From: Campylobacter magnus
GTDB taxonomy: Bacteria; Campylobacterota; Campylobacteria; Campylobacterales; Campylobacteraceae
Assembly (NCBI RefSeq): GCF_028649595.1
Contig: NZ_JAQSLK010000009.1
Span: 1 to 41,285, forward strand
Direction: 5' to 3'
Length of the DNA: 41,285 bases
The notes beneath the pieces are model-generated. The model had not been told where the DNA came from and did no database searches. It worked only from the letters and a program-made list of their open reading frames with translations. The position numbers and the translations under genes are program-made. Shown here piece by piece: positions 39,382-41,285 of this stretch; positions within the stretch are counted from its first letter, which is position 1, and every line of letters begins with the position of its first letter.

Positions 39382-40647
39382 ATGGCACAAACAATCACAG
39401 AAAAAATATTTAGCGAGCATGTGGGTCGTGAAGTACGAGCAGGACAGATAATAGAGAGCGAAATTGATATGACAATCGGCAATGACATCACAACGCCGAT
39501 TTCAATCCGTGCTTTTAAAGAAAGTGGCGCAAAGGCTCTTGCTAAGCCTGAAAACTTCGCAATTGTCATGGATCACTACATCCCAGCTAAAGACATAATG
39601 AGCGCAAATCAGGCAAAAATCAGCCGTGATTTTGCCGCCGAGCACGATCTAAAATACTTTTTTGATGAAAAAGACATGGGAATTGAGCATGCCCTAATCC
39701 CTGAAAAAGGCCTAGTAAGCCCAGGCGATGTGGTAATCGGCGCTGACTCGCACACCTGTACTCATGGAGCTCTCGGGCTATTTAGCACCGGTATGGGTAG
39801 CACGGATCTAGCATACGCAATGATTACTGGCAAAAACTGGTTTAAAGTCCCAGCTACTATAAAGGTAGATTTTAAAGGCAAGCCAGGCGAGCATATTTAC
39901 GGCAAGGATCTCATCCTTGAAATCATCCGCCAAATAGGAGTCGATGGTGCGCTATATCAAGCGCTAGAATTTACTGGTGAGGCGATGAGCCACATTGATA
40001 TGGATGGACGTTTTAGCCTTTGTAACATGGCAATAGAAGCTGGAGGCAAAAACGGAATAATCGCCGTCGATGAGATAACAAAAGAGTTTTTAAGTGACAA
40101 AAACTTAGCTCGCGCACCACGCCTACATTACAGCGATGAGGGCGCAAACTACGCAAGAGTGCTAGAAATCGATGTTAGCAAGCTTGATCCAGTGATCGCT
40201 TATCCATTTTTGCCAAGCAATGGAAAAAGCGTAAAACAAGCTCAAAAAGATGATATAAAAATAGATCAAGCCTTCATCGGCAGCTGCACAAACGGTCGCT
40301 TGGGCGACCTGCGAATAGCAGCTAAAATCCTAAAAGGCAAACGAGTAGCCAAACACACAAGGCTAATCATCACCCCAGCCACTAGCAAAATCGCCCTACA
40401 AGCGCAAAAAGAAGGATTAATGGATATTTTCGCAGAGGCTGGCGCAGTGGTAAGCAACCCAACTTGCGGAGCCTGCCTTGGCGGATATATGGGAATTCTA
40501 GCTGCTAAAGAGCGCTGCATTTCAACCTCAAACCGCAACTTCGTAGGCCGCATGGGCGATCCTACAAGCGAAGTTTATCTAGCAAACTCAGCAGTGGTTG
40601 CAGCCAGCGCAATCGCCGGCAAAATTGTAGATCCTAGGGATTTGTAA
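39382..40647 (+). CDS. leuC: 3-isopropylmalate dehydratase large subunit LeuC
   Basis: LeuC, with LeuD, isomerises 2- to 3-isopropylmalate in leucine synthesis through a [4Fe-4S] cluster. The 421-residue protein has VIGADSHTCTHGALGLFSTG and the cluster ligands Cys302 (GSCTNGR), Cys362 and Cys365 (NPTCGACLGG). The final SNRNFVGRMGDP is also diagnostic. It is of the shorter, archaeal/epsilon type (about 420 residues), also seen in homoaconitase-like enzymes; substrate choice cannot be fixed from sequence alone. Unlike in C. jejuni, no other leu gene is adjacent: repeats follow, then a convergent gene. AAGGAT precedes the ATG. Confidence 0.92.
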   Translation: MAQTITEKIFSEHVGREVRAGQIIESEIDMTIGNDITTPISIRAFKESGAKALAKPENFAIVMDHYIPAKDIMSANQAKISRDFAAEHDLKYFFDEKDMGIEHALIPEKGLVSPGDVVIGADSHTCTHGALGLFSTGMGSTDLAYAMITGKNWFKVPATIKVDFKGKPGEHIYGKDLILEIIRQIGVDGALYQALEFTGEAMSHIDMDGRFSLCNMAIEAGGKNGIIAVDEITKEFLSDKNLARAPRLHYSDEGANYARVLEIDVSKLDPVIAYPFLPSNGKSVKQAQKDDIKIDQAFIGSCTNGRLGDLRIAAKILKGKRVAKHTRLIITPATSKIALQAQKEGLMDIFAEAGAVVSNPTCGACLGGYMGILAAKERCISTSNRNFVGRMGDPTSEVYLANSAVVAASAIAGKIVDPRDL

Positions 40648-41220
40648 GTATATTTGTTATACAACTCTTAGTGGTAGGGTTGAAGCTTTATTGTGGAATT
40701 CTAGAATTCCCAAACTAAAATTCCTACTTAAATTTACTAGGAATTCTAGTTTTCTAGCTAAACCAACTCGCTTGGCAGCTAGTTTTATGGGGGTCAGGGG
40801 GCATCTTTTAGGAATTCTAAAATTCCCAACCACTTTTGTCATTGTCCGACCCCTCCGGACAATCTCTATAAAAATTATTTGCCTTGACCACTAGTTTGTC
40901 ATCTCCCAATCCCTTCGGGGGATCTCATCACAAAGAATTCTAGAATTCTACATAGAGATCCCCCAGTCAAGCTGAGGGATGACATAGTAGGGAATTCTAA
41001 AAATTCCTAAGCTAAAAAATACCCCCTAACCCACAAAAAGCCTAGGAATTCTAGAATTCCCAAAGAGAATTCCTACTTAGACTTACTAGAAATTCTAGAT
41101 TTTCTAGCTAAATTTAAGCTAGGAATTCTAGATTTTTCTAAATTTAGAATTCCTAGGACTAAATCTAGAATTCCTAAACTAGAATTCCCAATCTAGAATT
41201 CCCAGCAGAACACAGCAAGC
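40648..41220. repeat. Repeat region between convergent leuC and the comEA-like gene
   Basis: About 20 GAATTC sites, a GTCATTGTCCGACCCCTCCG dyad (40838-40875) and one REP-like element occupy 573 bp. Short frames here are shadows of repeats. No gene is seen. Confidence 0.85.
40898..40983. repeat. REP-like dyad element
   Basis: GTCATCTCCCAATCCCTTCG begins the left arm; GTCAAGCTGAGGGATGAC ends the right arm. The loop contains AGAATTCTAGAATTCTA. Same family as 265-350. Confidence 0.8.
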
Positions 41221-41285
41221 TTACTTTACAATAATCTCATCTTTGATATTATTGTAAATACCCTCACCTATGCCTTTTACCTTTT
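41221..41285 (-). CDS. ComEA-like DNA-binding protein, C-terminal end (partial)
   Basis: Only the last 20 codons are in the window. On the minus strand they read KVKGIGEGIYNNIKDEIIVK and a stop at 41221. The VKGIGEGIYNNIKD stretch is the second helix-hairpin-helix of small ComEA-like proteins such as C. jejuni Cj0011c, a periplasmic DNA-binding protein needed for natural transformation. The identification rests on this short segment. A competence gene here is of interest because of the possible uptake-signal role of the GAATTC repeats. Confidence 0.6.
   Translation of the reverse strand, partial: KVKGIGEGIYNNIKDEIIVK

Overview
The window looks like a chromosomal segment of a Campylobacter species or a very close relative (Campylobacterota). 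Evidence: AT-rich DNA; two 529-residue flagellins with sigma-28 and sigma-54 promoters of the Campylobacter type; two Maf motility accessory proteins; a FlgS-like NtrB-family kinase; a biotin set bioF-bioG-bioC; ThyX instead of ThyA; and an STAS-permease/ATPase/MCE/lipoprotein transporter in the order of the C. jejuni iamB/iamA locus. I cannot name the species. No rRNA, tRNA, CRISPR, transposase or phage gene was seen.

Layout. 1-670: repeats (a 14-bp tandem array, a 108-bp dispersed repeat, REP-like dyads). 670-6085 (minus): queC, a phosphomannomutase/phosphoglucomutase, a small unknown ORF, a GNAT relic, a DUF2400 protein, truD, thiL. 6188-8932 (plus): bioF, bioG, bioC and a HIT-family gene. 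9233-11046: DUF234 protein and flgS. 11291-13490: OmpR-type regulator and histidine kinase. 13657-20554 (minus): perR, thyX, a flavin split-barrel protein, moeA and the Mla-like transporter, which is split by 630 bp of repeats. 20632-33887: the flagellar region, with a decayed and an intact DUF2972 gene, flaB (sigma-54), mobA/unknown/AI-2E transporter on the minus strand, two maf genes, and flaA (sigma-28, with a long structured leader). 34377-35908 (minus): moaD and an NFACT protein. 35961-39207 (plus): a Crp-type regulator, thioredoxin-like protein, two DUF2892 membrane proteins, a b561-type cytochrome, a SLAC1/TehA-type channel and a frameshifted GNAT gene. 39382-40647: leuC. At the right edge is the last part of a ComEA-like competence gene (minus).

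How genes work together. FlgS, FlaA, FlaB and the Maf proteins belong to flagellar biogenesis and flagellin modification. BioC and BioG make the pimeloyl-ACP that BioF uses. MoaD, MoeA and MobA are scattered molybdenum-cofactor genes. The four-gene Mla-like system should move lipids across the envelope. The Crp-regulator cluster looks like a small redox or sulfur-related membrane module of unknown purpose.

The most striking property is an extreme load of the palindrome GGAATTCTAGAATTCC and its half GGAATTCTAG. By rough eye count there are on the order of 150 GAATTC sites in 41 kb, where about ten would be expected by chance. They are densest between convergent genes, sit in the loops of larger dyads, form 14-bp tandem arrays, and enter some coding regions. 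GAATTC is an RAATTY site, the motif whose methylation is reported to license DNA for transformation in C. jejuni, so a DNA-uptake-signal role is a testable idea. A second candidate novelty is the roughly 210-nt flaA leader, which can form a pseudoknotted multi-hairpin RNA.
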